NCBI GenBank assembly: GCA_964475385.1
Contig: CAYYWV010000001.1
Span: 1-61,287, forward strand
Direction of reading: 5' to 3'
Length of the DNA: 61,287 nucleotides
Source of the DNA: CAYYWV01 sp964475385
GTDB taxonomy: Bacteria; Pseudomonadota; Alphaproteobacteria; JAAXGF01
Shown here: piece by piece, positions 34,140-46,128 of the stretch
Layout: each line of letters starts with the position of its first letter
How positions within the stretch are numbered: the first letter of the stretch is position 1
Notes under the pieces: model-generated
Database searches by the model: none
What the model was told of the DNA's origin: nothing
What the model saw: the letters and a program-made list of their open reading frames with translations, nothing else
Translations under genes and position numbers: made by a program

Positions 34140-35057
34140 ATGACGGCATCGGGCGGGAAAGCCCCGTCATTTCAGGATCTTATACTGACGCTCCAGCGCT
34201 TCTGGGCGGAGCGCGGCTGCGTCATCCTTCAGCCCTATGACATGGAGGTGGGGGCGGGCACCTTCCACCCGGCCACCACGCTGCGCGCGCTGGGGCCCGA
34301 GCCCTGGAACGCGGCCTATGTCCAGCCCTCGCGCCGGCCCCAGGACGGCCGCTACGGCGAGAACCCCAACCGGCTCCAGCACTACTACCAGTTCCAGGTC
34401 ATCCTGAAGCCCTCGCCCGACGACATTCAGGACCGCTACCTCGCGAGCCTCGAAGCGCTCGGGATCGTTCCCAGCATGCACGACATCCGCTTCGTCGAGG
34501 ACGACTGGGAGAGCCCGACGCTCGGCGCCTGGGGGCTCGGCTGGGAGGTCTGGTGCGACGGCATGGAGGTCTCGCAGTTCACCTACTTCCAGCAGGTCGG
34601 CGGGATCGACTGCGACCCGGTCTCGGGCGAGATCACCTATGGGCTCGAACGGCTGGCCATGTACGTCCAGGGGATCGAGAACGTCTACGATCTCGACTGG
34701 AACGGGTTGCCTCGGAACGCGGGCGGCGTGCGCTACGGCGACGTGTTCCTTCAGGCCGAGCGCGAGTTCTCGGCCTACAACTTCGAGTACGCCGATACGT
34801 CCACGCTCGAACGGCACTTCGCCGACGCCGAGCGCGCCTGCGCGGCGCTGCTCGACGAGGGGCTCGCGCTGCCGGCCTATGACCAGTGCCTGAAGGCGAG
34901 CCATCTGTTCAATCTTTTGGACGCGCGCGGGGTGATCAGCGTGACCGAGCGCGCCGCCTACATCGCCCGGGTGCGCGCGCTCGCCAAGGGGTGCTGCGCC
35001 AAGTGGCTGGAAAGCCGCGGCGCGAAGGCGGGCGCAGGCGAAAGCGCGGGCGGCTGA
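34140..35057 (+). CDS. glyQ: Glycyl-tRNA synthetase, alpha subunit
   Basis: The product is a 305-residue class II catalytic subunit of the bacterial alpha2beta2 GlyRS. The opening FQDLILTLQRFWAERGCVILQPYDMEVGAGTFHP and the ALGPEPWNAAYVQPSRRPQDGRYGENPNRLQHYYQFQV blocks are diagnostic (the latter holds class II motif 2), as is the WCDGMEVSQFTYFQQVGG block that binds the adenylate. It activates glycine with ATP and loads tRNA-Gly together with GlyS, whose gene starts two bases later. The C-terminal tail after about residue 290 is Ala/Gly/Lys-rich. Confidence 0.97.
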   Translation: MTASGGKAPSFQDLILTLQRFWAERGCVILQPYDMEVGAGTFHPATTLRALGPEPWNAAYVQPSRRPQDGRYGENPNRLQHYYQFQVILKPSPDDIQDRYLASLEALGIVPSMHDIRFVEDDWESPTLGAWGLGWEVWCDGMEVSQFTYFQQVGGIDCDPVSGEITYGLERLAMYVQGIENVYDLDWNGLPRNAGGVRYGDVFLQAEREFSAYNFEYADTSTLERHFADAERACAALLDEGLALPAYDQCLKASHLFNLLDARGVISVTERAAYIARVRALAKGCCAKWLESRGAKAGAGESAGG

Positions 35058-35059
35058 CC

Positions 35060-37237
35060 GTGGCGGAGCTCCTTCTCGAACTGTTGTCTGAGGAGATTCC
35101 GGCGCGCATGCAGGACCGCGCCGCCGCCGATCTCAAGCGCCTCGTCTGCGCGGGCCTCGACGAGGCCGGGCTCGCCTACGCCAGCGCCGACGCCTTCGCC
35201 ACCCCGCGCCGGCTCGCGCTCGTCGTCGACGGCCTGCCCGAACGCCAGCCCGACAGCCGGATCGAGCGCAAAGGCCCGCGCGTCGGCGCGCCCGAGAAGG
35301 CGGTCGAGGGCTTTTGCAAAAGCGTCGGCCTCACCCTCGACCAGCTCGAGGTCCGCGAGACGCCCAAGGGCAAGACGTACTATGCGGTTGAGCTGCGGTC
35401 CGGGTTGCCCACCGAACGCGTTCTGCCGGAAATCATCGAGCGCGCGCTCGACGGATTCCCGTGGCCGAAGTCGATGCGGTGGGGGGCGACCGAGGTGCGC
35501 TGGGTGCGGCCGTTGCGCAACATTCTCGCAGTCTTCAACGGCAAGCCGCTTGCTTTCGATTACGACCTCATTCGCGGAAAAGCGCTCACGAGCAACGAGC
35601 CGGAACGGGAAGCCCTCGAAATTCGGGCGCTGCCGAAGGCCGAGGTCGAAAAGATTCATGGCACGTTGAAGGCGACCAACGTTACGTATGGCCACCGCTT
35701 CCTCGCGCCCGAGCCCATCGACGAAGTCCAGAATTTTACCGACTACCGCGCGCGCCTGGACGCGGCCCGTGTGATGCTGGATGCGGCCGAGCGGCGGGCG
35801 GCGATCGAAGATAAAGCCGCCAGCCTCGCCGCCGCCGAAGGGCTGAGGCTCAGGCCCGATCCCGCGCTCGTGGCCGAGAACGCGGGGCTCGTCGAGTGGC
35901 CGGAAGTATATCTGGGCTCGATCGATCCCGCGTTCATGGCGCTGCCGCCCGAGGTGCTGACCACGGCCATGCGGGCGCATCAGAAGTACTTCGCGCTCGA
36001 AGACGAGACGGGCGCGCTCGCGCCGCGGTTCGCGCTGGTCGCCAACATGCGCCGCGACCACGGAGAACGCGACAAGCGGATTGTCGCCGGCAACGAGCGG
36101 GTGCTGCGCGCGCGGCTGGCCGACGCCCGTTTCTTCTGGGACCAGGACCGCAAGCGGACGCTCGAGAGCCGCGTCCCGGCGCTCGATTCGGTGGTGTTCC
36201 ACGCCCGCCTCGGCAGCCTCGGCGACAAGGCGCGGCGGATCGCGAAGCTCGCGCGCGCGCTCGCCGCCCGCGTTCCGGGGGCCGATGCGGACCGGGCCGA
36301 GCGGGCCGGGCTCTTGTGCAAGGCCGACCTCACGACCGAGATGGTCGGCGAGTTCCCCGAGCTTCAGGGCGTCATGGGGCGGTACTATGCGGCCCACGAC
36401 GGCGAGCCGGAGGCGGTCGCGGACGCGATCGCCGCGCACTACGCGCCCCAGGGGCCGAACGACGCCTGCCCCAAGGCGCCGGTGAGCGTCTGCGTCGCGC
36501 TCGCCGACAAGATCGACACCCTGGTCGGGTTCTGGACCATCGACGAGAAGCCGACCGGCTCCAAAGACCCCTTCGCGCTCCGCCGCGCGGCGCTCGGCGT
36601 CATCCGTCTGATCGTCGAGAACGGGCTCCGGATCAGTCTGCTTTCGTTCTTCGAGACGGCGGCGGCCGGCTATGCGGGCGTGGCCGAGGCCGACGATCCC
36701 GCCGCCGTGGCCGACGACCTTCTCGCCTTTTTCGCCGACCGGCTCAAGGCGCACCTGCGCGAGAAGGGCGTGCGGCACGATCTCATCTCGGCGGTGTTCG
36801 CGCTCGGCGGCGAGGATGATCTGGTGCGGCTCTTGGCGCGGGTCGAGGCGCTTCAAAGCTTCCTCGCCAGCGACGACGGCGAACGCCTGCTCACCGCCTA
36901 TCGGCGCGCCGCCAACATCGTGCGCATCGAGGAGAAGCGCGATGGCCTGCGCTACGACGGCGAGCCCGACCCGGCGCTCTTCGAGGCCGAGGACGAGCGC
37001 ATGCTCGCCGACCGCCTCGCCGAGGTCGACCGGGAGGCCGGCGAGGCGCTCGGCCGCGAGGACTTCGAGGGCGCGATGGCGGCGCTCGCCGCGCTGCGCG
37101 CGCCGGTCGATGCGTTCTTTGAGCATGTGACCGTGAACTGCGACGACCCGCCCGTGCGCCGCAACCGGCTCTTTCTTCTCGGCCGGATTCGCGCGGCGCT
37201 CGACGCGGTCGCCGACTTCTCTAAGATCGAGGGCTAA
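35060..37237 (+). CDS. glyS: Glycyl-tRNA synthetase, beta subunit
   Basis: This is a 725-residue partner of GlyQ, normal length for the family. The start AELLLELLSEEIPARMQ is the standard N terminus, and the GTG at 35060 fits it exactly, two bases after the glyQ stop. The middle contains an HD-like region (GRYYAAHDGEPEAVADAIAAHYAPQGPND) and the DPFALRRAALGVIRLIVENGL block; the C-terminal part (from about residue 600) is the anticodon-binding domain that recognises tRNA-Gly. The gene pair is probably co-transcribed with ppdK downstream. Confidence 0.97.
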   Translation: MAELLLELLSEEIPARMQDRAAADLKRLVCAGLDEAGLAYASADAFATPRRLALVVDGLPERQPDSRIERKGPRVGAPEKAVEGFCKSVGLTLDQLEVRETPKGKTYYAVELRSGLPTERVLPEIIERALDGFPWPKSMRWGATEVRWVRPLRNILAVFNGKPLAFDYDLIRGKALTSNEPEREALEIRALPKAEVEKIHGTLKATNVTYGHRFLAPEPIDEVQNFTDYRARLDAARVMLDAAERRAAIEDKAASLAAAEGLRLRPDPALVAENAGLVEWPEVYLGSIDPAFMALPPEVLTTAMRAHQKYFALEDETGALAPRFALVANMRRDHGERDKRIVAGNERVLRARLADARFFWDQDRKRTLESRVPALDSVVFHARLGSLGDKARRIAKLARALAARVPGADADRAERAGLLCKADLTTEMVGEFPELQGVMGRYYAAHDGEPEAVADAIAAHYAPQGPNDACPKAPVSVCVALADKIDTLVGFWTIDEKPTGSKDPFALRRAALGVIRLIVENGLRISLLSFFETAAAGYAGVAEADDPAAVADDLLAFFADRLKAHLREKGVRHDLISAVFALGGEDDLVRLLARVEALQSFLASDDGERLLTAYRRAANIVRIEEKRDGLRYDGEPDPALFEAEDERMLADRLAEVDREAGEALGREDFEGAMAALAALRAPVDAFFEHVTVNCDDPPVRRNRLFLLGRIRAALDAVADFSKIEG

Positions 37238-37268
37238 TCTTCAAAGGCTGATCGAGGGCTAGGGGACG

Positions 37269-39947
<2,679 letters not shown>

Positions 39948-39970
39948 GCCATCGGGAGGAAGGACAGGCC

Positions 39971-40411
39971 ATGACCGACACGCCCGTTCAATCCGACTGC
40001 ATCTTCTGCAAGATCGTCGCCGGCGAGATTCCCTGCTTCAAGCTCTACGAGGACGAGGCGACGCTCGCCTTCATGGACATCAACCCGGTGAGCGAAGGCC
40101 ACGCGCTGATCATTCCCAAGGCCCATGCGGAGGACGTCTACGCGGTTTCGGACGAGGCCATCGCCGCGGCGGCGAAGACCGCCGCCCGGATCGCCCGCGC
40201 CGTGCGCGCCGCCTTCGACCCCGACGGGCTCAACCTCCTCCAGTGCAACGGGCCCGCCGCCGCCCAATCGGTCCAGCACTTCCACATGCACGTGATTCCG
40301 CGGCGCATGGACGACGGCCTCGCCATGAACTGGGAGATCGTCCCCGGCGACATGGACGCCATCGGCAAGGCCGCCGAACGCATCCGGGCCGAGATCGAAA
40401 AGGCGCCGTAA
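39971..40411 (+). CDS. HIT-family nucleotide hydrolase
   Basis: This is a 146-residue protein. The histidine triad is SVQHFHMHVIPRR, and the N terminus DCIFCKIVAGEIPCFKLYEDE carries the Cys pair of a partial zinc site found in the Hint branch. HIT proteins hydrolyse or transfer AMP from nucleoside phosphoramidates and similar compounds. It starts 23 bases after ppdK with a GGGAGGAAGGA ribosome site and probably belongs to the same transcript. Confidence 0.93.
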   Translation: MTDTPVQSDCIFCKIVAGEIPCFKLYEDEATLAFMDINPVSEGHALIIPKAHAEDVYAVSDEAIAAAAKTAARIARAVRAAFDPDGLNLLQCNGPAAAQSVQHFHMHVIPRRMDDGLAMNWEIVPGDMDAIGKAAERIRAEIEKAP

Positions 40412-40431
40412 CCCCCCGCGCCCGACGACCG

Positions 40432-40749
40432 TCAGGCTAGCGCGTCGAGTCCTTTGCGCTCGACGAGGTTCAACAGCTTCATCGCCGGGCCGCGGGGCTT
40501 CTTCTCACCCTGCTCCCATTGCGCGACCGTCGATTTGCTGACATTGAGATAGGCGGCGAAGACCGGTTGGCTCACGCGTTGGCTGAGCCTGATGCGCCTG
40601 ATTTCATCCGCCGTATAGGTCTTGACCGGCGGAAGGCACAGAGCATCGAATTCCCGCATCGTCGTCGCCTTCATGACGCCGGCGTCGTGAAGGTCTTTTG
40701 CCTGCTGGCGGACCGCATTCAGGATACGGTTACGTCTGGTTCTGTTCAT
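40432..40749 (-). CDS. HigA-like HTH antitoxin (second TA pair)
   Basis: The product is a 105-residue XRE-type HTH protein. The DNA-binding part is EIRRIRLSQRVSQPVFAAYLNVSKSTVAQWEQG followed by EKKPRGPAMKLLNLVERKG. The N-terminal 45 residues are basic and probably contact the toxin. It overlaps the toxin gene end by 20 bases, on the same strand and downstream, so the toxin gene comes first. The antitoxin most likely binds the palindrome at 41154-41174. Confidence 0.9.
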   Translation of the reverse strand: MNRTRRNRILNAVRQQAKDLHDAGVMKATTMREFDALCLPPVKTYTADEIRRIRLSQRVSQPVFAAYLNVSKSTVAQWEQGEKKPRGPAMKLLNLVERKGLDALA

Positions 40750-41119
40750 CGTCGTTCCCGAGTTCCCTTAGAGCGTTCGCCTGGACCGCTTTCGCAATCT
40801 TGCGTTCGTCGTAGGCGAACAGCTCATCGGCAAGCATCTTGAGAGCGCGATACGCAACCTTGTCGATGTCATCTCTTTCGCGTTTCGCAAACCCATAGAC
40901 GAAAAACGCTCTCTTGCCTGCGCGAAAGGCGATCAGCGTTCGATAACCGCCCCGCTTGCCTTTTGTTTGGGTGGCAATCCGTTTCTTGTAAAGGCCCCCG
41001 CCGAGCCGGACATCGACCAACCCACGCTCTATTTCGTGGATAGCTGCGCGTAGAGAGTGATCGGCGATGCCCTCCTTGCGCGCCCAGCGGTCGAACCATT
41101 TGGTCACAAAGATGCGCAA
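40730..41119 (-). CDS. RelE-superfamily toxin (DUF1044/HigB2-like)
   Basis: This is a 129-residue basic protein of the RelE superfamily. The helical start (FVTKWFDRWARKEGIADHSLRAAIHEIERG) is followed by the strand region LGGGLYKKRIATQTKGKRGGYRTLIAFRAGKRAFFVYGFAKRERDDI, closely matching HigB2/RelE-like toxins annotated as DUF1044. The Lys/Arg residues around KRGGYRTL are those that bind and cut mRNA. A perfect palindrome lies about 35 bases upstream of the start at 41119. Confidence 0.9.
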   Translation of the reverse strand: MRIFVTKWFDRWARKEGIADHSLRAAIHEIERGLVDVRLGGGLYKKRIATQTKGKRGGYRTLIAFRAGKRAFFVYGFAKRERDDIDKVAYRALKMLADELFAYDERKIAKAVQANALRELGNDDEQNQT

Positions 41120-41153
41120 TCGCCCATCCCATTCGTACCCGGAGCGGCATAAT

Positions 41154-41174
41154 ATATATCACTTTGTGATATAT
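41154..41174 (-). promoter_or_regulatory. Perfect 9-base palindromic operator before the second TA pair
   Basis: Arms ATATATCAC (41154-41162) and GTGATATAT (41166-41174) surround a 3-base spacer. The AT-rich site lies 35 bases before the toxin start on the minus strand and inside its probable promoter region, so the antitoxin should repress here. Confidence 0.7.
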
Positions 41175-41239
41175 TTCGCAAAGAGAAGCTGGGGTTTGTT
41201 CACGCCGCTTTGTCGCCTGCGAACGGCCGAAAGAAAAAT

Positions 41240-42136
41240 TCAGGCCTGCGCCCACGGGGGCGGGAAGGGGCGAAGGCGGGCCTCGCCCGCGGTCATGGGC
41301 GCGTTCGCCCGCGCCGCGTTCTCGACCTGATCGAGGCGCAGCACGGCGAGGCCGCGATCGAGGCCGACCGAGCGCATCTCGCCCGCTTCTCGTCCGTCGA
41401 AGGTTACGCTTGCGCCGGGCGCGGGCGCAGGGCCTTCGATCGCGACCCCGAACAGGCGCTTGCGCAAGCGTCCGCGGTGATAGCTGCGGGCGGTGACCTC
41501 CTGGCCGACGAAGCAGCCTTTCTTGAGGTCGAGCCCGTTCAGATCCTCGATCCTGGCTTCTGCGAGAATCGACTTCTCGATCCGGATATCGCGGCTGCCG
41601 TCGGGAAGCGCGAGCGCGAGCCGGTGGCGGTCGTAATCGGCGGCGTCCGAGGGCGCGAAGCCGGCCGCTTCGGCCTCGGTCCGGGCGCGCGCCGCGGGCA
41701 GAATCGCGCGGGCGCCGGCGGCCGCGAGCCGGGGATCGACGTAGGCGATGCCGCCGCCGAAAGGCGCGGCCGCCCCTTCCGTCGCGTCGAGGCCGAGCGC
41801 CTCGGCCGCGCCTTCGCCATAGAGCGCGAGAATCGCGAGATCGTCGCGCCGGGCGATCTCGACCCGGGCGCGCAGCCGGTAAAAAGCGAAGCGCCGCGCG
41901 AGGTCGTCGATGCGCGCGGCCTCGCAGTCGAACAGAAGCGCGCCTTCGCGCTCGGCGATGAAGAAGTCGTGCAGGAACTTGCCCTGCGGGGTGAGCAGGG
42001 TGGCGTAAAGCGCGCGCGCAGGCGAGAGCCTGCGGATATCGTTCGAGATCAGGCCCTGAAGAAAGGCGCGGACGTCGTCCCCGGAAAGGGCGAGGATCGC
42101 GCGCTCTTCGATGACAGCATAGCGTCGCTTGGTCAT
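41240..42136 (-). CDS. ygfZ: Folate-binding protein YgfZ
   Basis: The product is a 298-residue GcvT-like folate-binding protein. The signature KGCFVGQEVTARSYHRGRLRKRL holds the conserved Cys of YgfZ. The N-terminal block ALSGDDVRAFLQGLISNDIRRL is typical. YgfZ assists iron-sulfur enzymes such as MiaB using tetrahydrofolate. It is divergent from the glycosyltransferase run. The neighbouring toxin gene is read on the same strand, 120 bases downstream of its stop. Confidence 0.92.
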   Translation of the reverse strand: MTKRRYAVIEERAILALSGDDVRAFLQGLISNDIRRLSPARALYATLLTPQGKFLHDFFIAEREGALLFDCEAARIDDLARRFAFYRLRARVEIARRDDLAILALYGEGAAEALGLDATEGAAAPFGGGIAYVDPRLAAAGARAILPAARARTEAEAAGFAPSDAADYDRHRLALALPDGSRDIRIEKSILAEARIEDLNGLDLKKGCFVGQEVTARSYHRGRLRKRLFGVAIEGPAPAPGASVTFDGREAGEMRSVGLDRGLAVLRLDQVENAARANAPMTAGEARLRPFPPPWAQA

Positions 42137-42265
42137 CGCCTGGTGTCGTCTCCTCTGTGGTTCGCCTCTGCCCCGATCTAGAATACCCGCCGATCACGTG
42201 GGGCGCGCGGGGCCTGAAGGCAATCCCTGGCCATGATCGGGGCGATTGCGTATAACCGTCGCCCG

Positions 42266-43297
42266 ATGCGTATTCTCCTGGTCGACGACTCGTTGCCTTT
42301 TGACGGCTACACGCCTTCGAGCCAGCCTCTCGGCGGCGTCGAGAAGGCGTTCGCTTCTCTGCCCGCGGCGCTGCGCCGGCGCGGCCACGAGGTCGAAGCG
42401 ATCAATCGGTGCCGTTTCCCGATCACCGCCGACGGGGTGCAGTGGCGGCCGTGGGAGGCCCCGCGGCCCGAAAGCTGCGACGTTCTGATCGCTTACCGCA
42501 AACCGGCGCTCCTCGACTTCGAGGTCGAGGCGAAGCGGCGCATCCTTTGGCTCGCGAGTCCGGCGGACTATCTCGACCGGGGGCCGAACCCGGCGATCCT
42601 CGCCCGCCACGCCTCGGCCCCGATCGTGGTGGCGGGAGAGCGCCACGCGGCGACCGTGCCGGCCGCCTTCGCCGACCGCGTGGTCCAAATCCCGCCCGGC
42701 GTGACCGCGCCCTTTCGCGAGGCCGAGCCGATGGCGCCGGCCACGCCGCCGCGCGCCGTGGTCACGACCCATCCGCTGATGGATCTCGGCTGGTTGATCG
42801 CGCTTTGGACGCGGGCGATCCGGCCTGAGGCCGAAGGGGCCGAGCTCCACGTCTACTCGGCCATGCTCGACAAAGGGCAGCTCGGCGGCGACGTGCCCGA
42901 AGCGGTCCGCCCCGTGCTGGATCAGGCGCTCTCCGCGCGCGAGCACGGCGTGGTCGTGCTCAGACCCCGCGGCGATCCCGATATGGCCGAAGCCTACCGC
43001 GCGGCGCGGGTCCACCTCTATCCCGGCGCGGCCGCCGAGGTCTATTGCGCGACGCTCGCCGAGTCCCAGGCCGTCGGTCTGCCCGCGGTGGCGCGACCGT
43101 TCGCCGCAACCCGCGAGCGGATAATCGACGGCGAGACCGGCTTCATCGCGCCCGACGACGAAGCTTTCGCGAGCTGCGCTATTCTGCTGTTGGTGAACGA
43201 TAGCATCTTCGCGAGCCGCAGCGAGGCGGCGCGGACCATGCAGCGCAAACGAAGCTGGGACGAGGCGGCGGCCGCATTCGAGGCTCTGTTCTCGTGA
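42266..43297 (+). CDS. Glycosyltransferase, family 1/4-like
   Basis: This is a 343-residue GT-B fold glycosyltransferase. The N terminus MRILLVDDSLPFDG with SQPLGGVEKAFASLPAALRRRGHEV is the acceptor half, and the C-terminal half ends with the donor-binding motif AEVYCATLAESQAVGLPAVARPFAATRERIIDGETGFI, where the E-x7-E glutamates contact the nucleotide sugar. I chose the ATG at 42266 because homologues begin MRILLVDD. Its stop overlaps the next start (GTGA), making four linked glycosyltransferases. The sugar is not predictable. Confidence 0.86.
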   Translation: MRILLVDDSLPFDGYTPSSQPLGGVEKAFASLPAALRRRGHEVEAINRCRFPITADGVQWRPWEAPRPESCDVLIAYRKPALLDFEVEAKRRILWLASPADYLDRGPNPAILARHASAPIVVAGERHAATVPAAFADRVVQIPPGVTAPFREAEPMAPATPPRAVVTTHPLMDLGWLIALWTRAIRPEAEGAELHVYSAMLDKGQLGGDVPEAVRPVLDQALSAREHGVVVLRPRGDPDMAEAYRAARVHLYPGAAAEVYCATLAESQAVGLPAVARPFAATRERIIDGETGFIAPDDEAFASCAILLLVNDSIFASRSEAARTMQRKRSWDEAAAAFEALFS

Positions 43298-44325
43298 GGA
43301 TCCTGTTCATCACCTCGACCCGGATCGGCGACGCGGTGCTGACCACGGGGCTTCTCAATCACCTCGTCGAACGTTACCGAAGGGCGCGAATCACGGTCGC
43401 TTGCGGGCCGGCGGCCGCGCCCCTGTTCGCCGCCGCGCCTAAGGTCGAACGCGTGATCGTGCTCAACAAGCGCAAATGGGCCGGCCACTGGTTCGACCTG
43501 TGGCGGACCTGCATCAAGGTGTGGTGGGGCTGGGACATGATCGTGGACCTGCGCGGCTCGCTGATCTCCTATTTTCTCCTCGCCCGCAGCCGCAGGGTCT
43601 ATTGGGGCGAGCTCGGCGGGCGGCACCGCGTGATCGCGCTCGCCCGCGTTCTGCGCCTGCCCCGGCCTCCGACCCCTCGCGTTTGGACGACCCCCGCACA
43701 GGAAGCCGCGGCTGCGGACCGGGTTCCTTCCGGCTCTCCGGTGCTCGGCATCGGGCCGACCGCCAACTGGCGGGGCAAGATCTGGCCGGCCGAGAACTTC
43801 GCGACCCTCGTCGAGCGCTTGACCGCGGCGAACGGAATCCTGCCCGGCGCGCGCGTGGCCGTGTTCGGCGCCGCCAACGAGCGCGAGACCGCGCGGCCGC
43901 TTCTTGAAGCGATGCCCAAGGGCCGGCTGATCGATCTCGTCGGCGGGACCGACCTGATGACCGCGGCGGCCGCGCTCAAGCGTTGCGCGCTTTACGTCGG
44001 CAACGATTCGGGCCTCATGCACCTCGCCGCCGCGGCCGGCGCGCCGACCCTCGGCCTGTTCGGGCCGAGCCGCCCCGAGATCTACGCGCCCTGGGGGCCG
44101 CGCGCCGCCTATGCGCAGACCGCGATACCCTACGCCAAGCTGTTCCCGCGGGGCTACGATCACCGCACGACGGAAAGCCTGATGGGGAGCCTTTCGGTCG
44201 ACGCCGCCGCAAACGCGGCGGAAGCGTTGTGGGAGCGCTGCGGGGAGGAGCGGCTCGAGGAGCTGGAAGAGCGGGGCGTGATCCGGTGGGATGCGGCCGA
44301 ACTGGAAGGCGAAGGGCTGGCATGA
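43294..44325 (+). CDS. Glycosyltransferase family 9 (heptosyltransferase-like)
   Basis: The product is a 343-residue GT-B enzyme of the ADP-heptose:LPS heptosyltransferase family. The opening RILFITSTRIGDAVLTTGLLNHL, the middle MIVDLRGSLISYFLL and the donor site LYVGNDSGLMHLAAAAGAPTLGLFGPS are characteristic; the last one holds the Asp and Ser of WaaC/WaaF. The start is GTG, overlapping the previous stop. It suggests that the cluster makes the lipopolysaccharide core or a related glycan. Confidence 0.92.
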   Translation: MRILFITSTRIGDAVLTTGLLNHLVERYRRARITVACGPAAAPLFAAAPKVERVIVLNKRKWAGHWFDLWRTCIKVWWGWDMIVDLRGSLISYFLLARSRRVYWGELGGRHRVIALARVLRLPRPPTPRVWTTPAQEAAAADRVPSGSPVLGIGPTANWRGKIWPAENFATLVERLTAANGILPGARVAVFGAANERETARPLLEAMPKGRLIDLVGGTDLMTAAAALKRCALYVGNDSGLMHLAAAAGAPTLGLFGPSRPEIYAPWGPRAAYAQTAIPYAKLFPRGYDHRTTESLMGSLSVDAAANAAEALWERCGEERLEELEERGVIRWDAAELEGEGLA

Positions 44326-45077
44326 ACGCGCCTCGGCTCAGCGCCCTGGTCGTCGCCCATAACGAAGAGGCCCAGCTCGCCGACTGCCTCGAGACGCTTT
44401 CCTTCGCCGACGAGATCGTGGTCGTGCTCGACCGTTGCACCGACAACTCGAAGGCGGTCGCGGCGCGGTTCGCCGACCGCATCGTCGAAGGCGCTTGGGA
44501 GATCGAAGGGCCGCGCCGCAACGCCGGGATCGCCGCCTGTTCGGGCGACTGGATTCTCGAGGTCGACGCCGACGAGCGCGTTCCGCCGGCGCTCGCCGCC
44601 GAGATCCGCGCGGCGATCGTCGACGCCGCGCCGGGCTACTTCCTCGTCCCTTACGACAACTACATCGGCGATCGGCTGGTGCGCTACGGCTGGGGCGCGT
44701 CCTGGGGCGTGTCGGCGACGGCGCGACTGTTCTCGCGCGGCGCCAAGCGCTGGGGCGATCAGCGCATCCATCCCAAGGTCGCGCTCGAAGGGGAACGTCG
44801 CTGGCTGAACGCGCGCATGATCCACTACGTCGACCGCGACATCTCGGACATGATCCGCCGCCTCGACCGCTACACCACGCTAAGAGCGCGCGATCTGCGC
44901 GAATCGGGGGCGCGCGAGAGCTTGGCCAACAACCTGCGCCGATTGTTCTCGCGCTTCTTTAAGTGTTACATCAAACGAAAAGGCTACCGCGAGGGCGGAT
45001 ATGGGTTTCTGATCGCACTGTTCGCGGGGCTGTACCCCTTGATCGCTTACTTCAAGGCGACGCTGGAGGACGAATGA
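44322..45077 (+). CDS. Family 2 glycosyltransferase (WaaE/KdtX-like)
   Basis: This is a 251-residue GT-A enzyme. The N terminus LSALVVAHNEEAQLADCLETLSFADEIVVVLD and the metal-binding EVDADERVPPAL block match family 2 glucosyltransferases of the WaaE/KdtX group, which add glucose to LPS core heptose. A hydrophobic C-terminal stretch (FLIALFAGLYPLIAYF) may associate with the membrane. The ATG at 44322 overlaps the previous stop by four bases. Confidence 0.9.
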   Translation: MNAPRLSALVVAHNEEAQLADCLETLSFADEIVVVLDRCTDNSKAVAARFADRIVEGAWEIEGPRRNAGIAACSGDWILEVDADERVPPALAAEIRAAIVDAAPGYFLVPYDNYIGDRLVRYGWGASWGVSATARLFSRGAKRWGDQRIHPKVALEGERRWLNARMIHYVDRDISDMIRRLDRYTTLRARDLRESGARESLANNLRRLFSRFFKCYIKRKGYREGGYGFLIALFAGLYPLIAYFKATLEDE

Positions 45078-45105
45078 ACGCCCGCCTGCGTCGCAGTTGC
45101 GCCTG

Positions 45106-46128
45106 ATGCGCGTTCTCCAGGTCATGGCCGGCGCGCGCCACGGCGGGGCGGAGGCGTTCTTTACGCGGCTGGTGCCGGCGCTCGCCCGCGCGGGGCTCGA
45201 CCAGCACGCCGCGATCCGCCGCAACCCTGCGCGCGCCGCGGCCCTGCGCGCCGCCGGGGTGCCGGTGACCGAGCTCCGCTTCGGCGGGCGGCTCGACCTT
45301 GCGACCGGGCCGCGCCTTCGCCGGCTGGCGGCGGCGTTTCGGCCCGCGATCGTGCTCTCCTGGATGAACCGGGCGAGCCGGGCCGTCCCCGCGGGCGCTT
45401 ATGTCCATGTCGGCAGGCTCGGCGGCTACTACGATCTCAAGTACTACCGACGTTGCGACTGGCTGGTCGCCAACACCGAGGACATCGCCGATTACGTAAT
45501 CGACGCGGGCTGGCCGCGGGACCGGGTGCGCTGTCTGCCGAACTTCGTCGCCGATGCGGCCAGCCCGCCGGCCTCTCGCGCCGAGCTCGATACGCCCGAG
45601 GACGCGCCGCTTCTGCTCGCGCTCGGTCGGCTTCACCGCAACAAGGCGTTCGACGTCCTGATCGAGGCGCTCGCGGCGCTGCCGGGGGTCTGGCTCTGGC
45701 TCGCGGGCGCAGGGCCCGAAGAAAGCGCCTTGCGCGCGGCGGCGGCCCGCCTTGGCGTCGCGGAGCGGCTGCGCTTTCTCGGCTGGCGCGAGGATGCGCC
45801 GGCGTTGCTCGCCGCCTGCGACGTCTTCGTCTGCCCCTCGCGGCACGAGCCGCTCGGCAATGTGGTGATCGAGGCCTGGGCGCAGCGTCGCCCGGTGGTC
45901 GCGGCGGCGGCGCAAGGGCCGCGGGCGTTGATCGAAGACGGCGAAACCGGACTTCTCGCGCCGGTGGACGACGCGGACGCGCTCGCCCGCGCGATTCGCC
46001 GCCTGATCGACGACCCGGCGTTTGCCGCCGGGCTCGCGCGCGCCGGGCGCGCCGCGTTCGAGGCGCGGTTCTCCGAGCCCGTGGTGATCGGGCGCTGGCT
46101 CGACTTCTTCGCCGAGGTCGCGGGCTGA
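45106..46128 (+). CDS. Glycosyltransferase family 4
   Basis: The product is a 340-residue GT-B enzyme. The N-terminal acceptor part begins MRVLQVMAGARHGGAEAFF. The C-terminal donor part has LLALGRLHRNKAFDVLIEAL, a conserved Glu in SRHEPLGNVVIEAW and the DGETGLL motif. The start is the ATG at 45106; a nearby TTG would add three residues. Its stop codon overlaps the asparagine-synthase start by one base, so translation is coupled. Confidence 0.9.
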   Translation: MRVLQVMAGARHGGAEAFFTRLVPALARAGLDQHAAIRRNPARAAALRAAGVPVTELRFGGRLDLATGPRLRRLAAAFRPAIVLSWMNRASRAVPAGAYVHVGRLGGYYDLKYYRRCDWLVANTEDIADYVIDAGWPRDRVRCLPNFVADAASPPASRAELDTPEDAPLLLALGRLHRNKAFDVLIEALAALPGVWLWLAGAGPEESALRAAAARLGVAERLRFLGWREDAPALLAACDVFVCPSRHEPLGNVVIEAWAQRRPVVAAAAQGPRALIEDGETGLLAPVDDADALARAIRRLIDDPAFAAGLARAGRAAFEARFSEPVVIGRWLDFFAEVAG

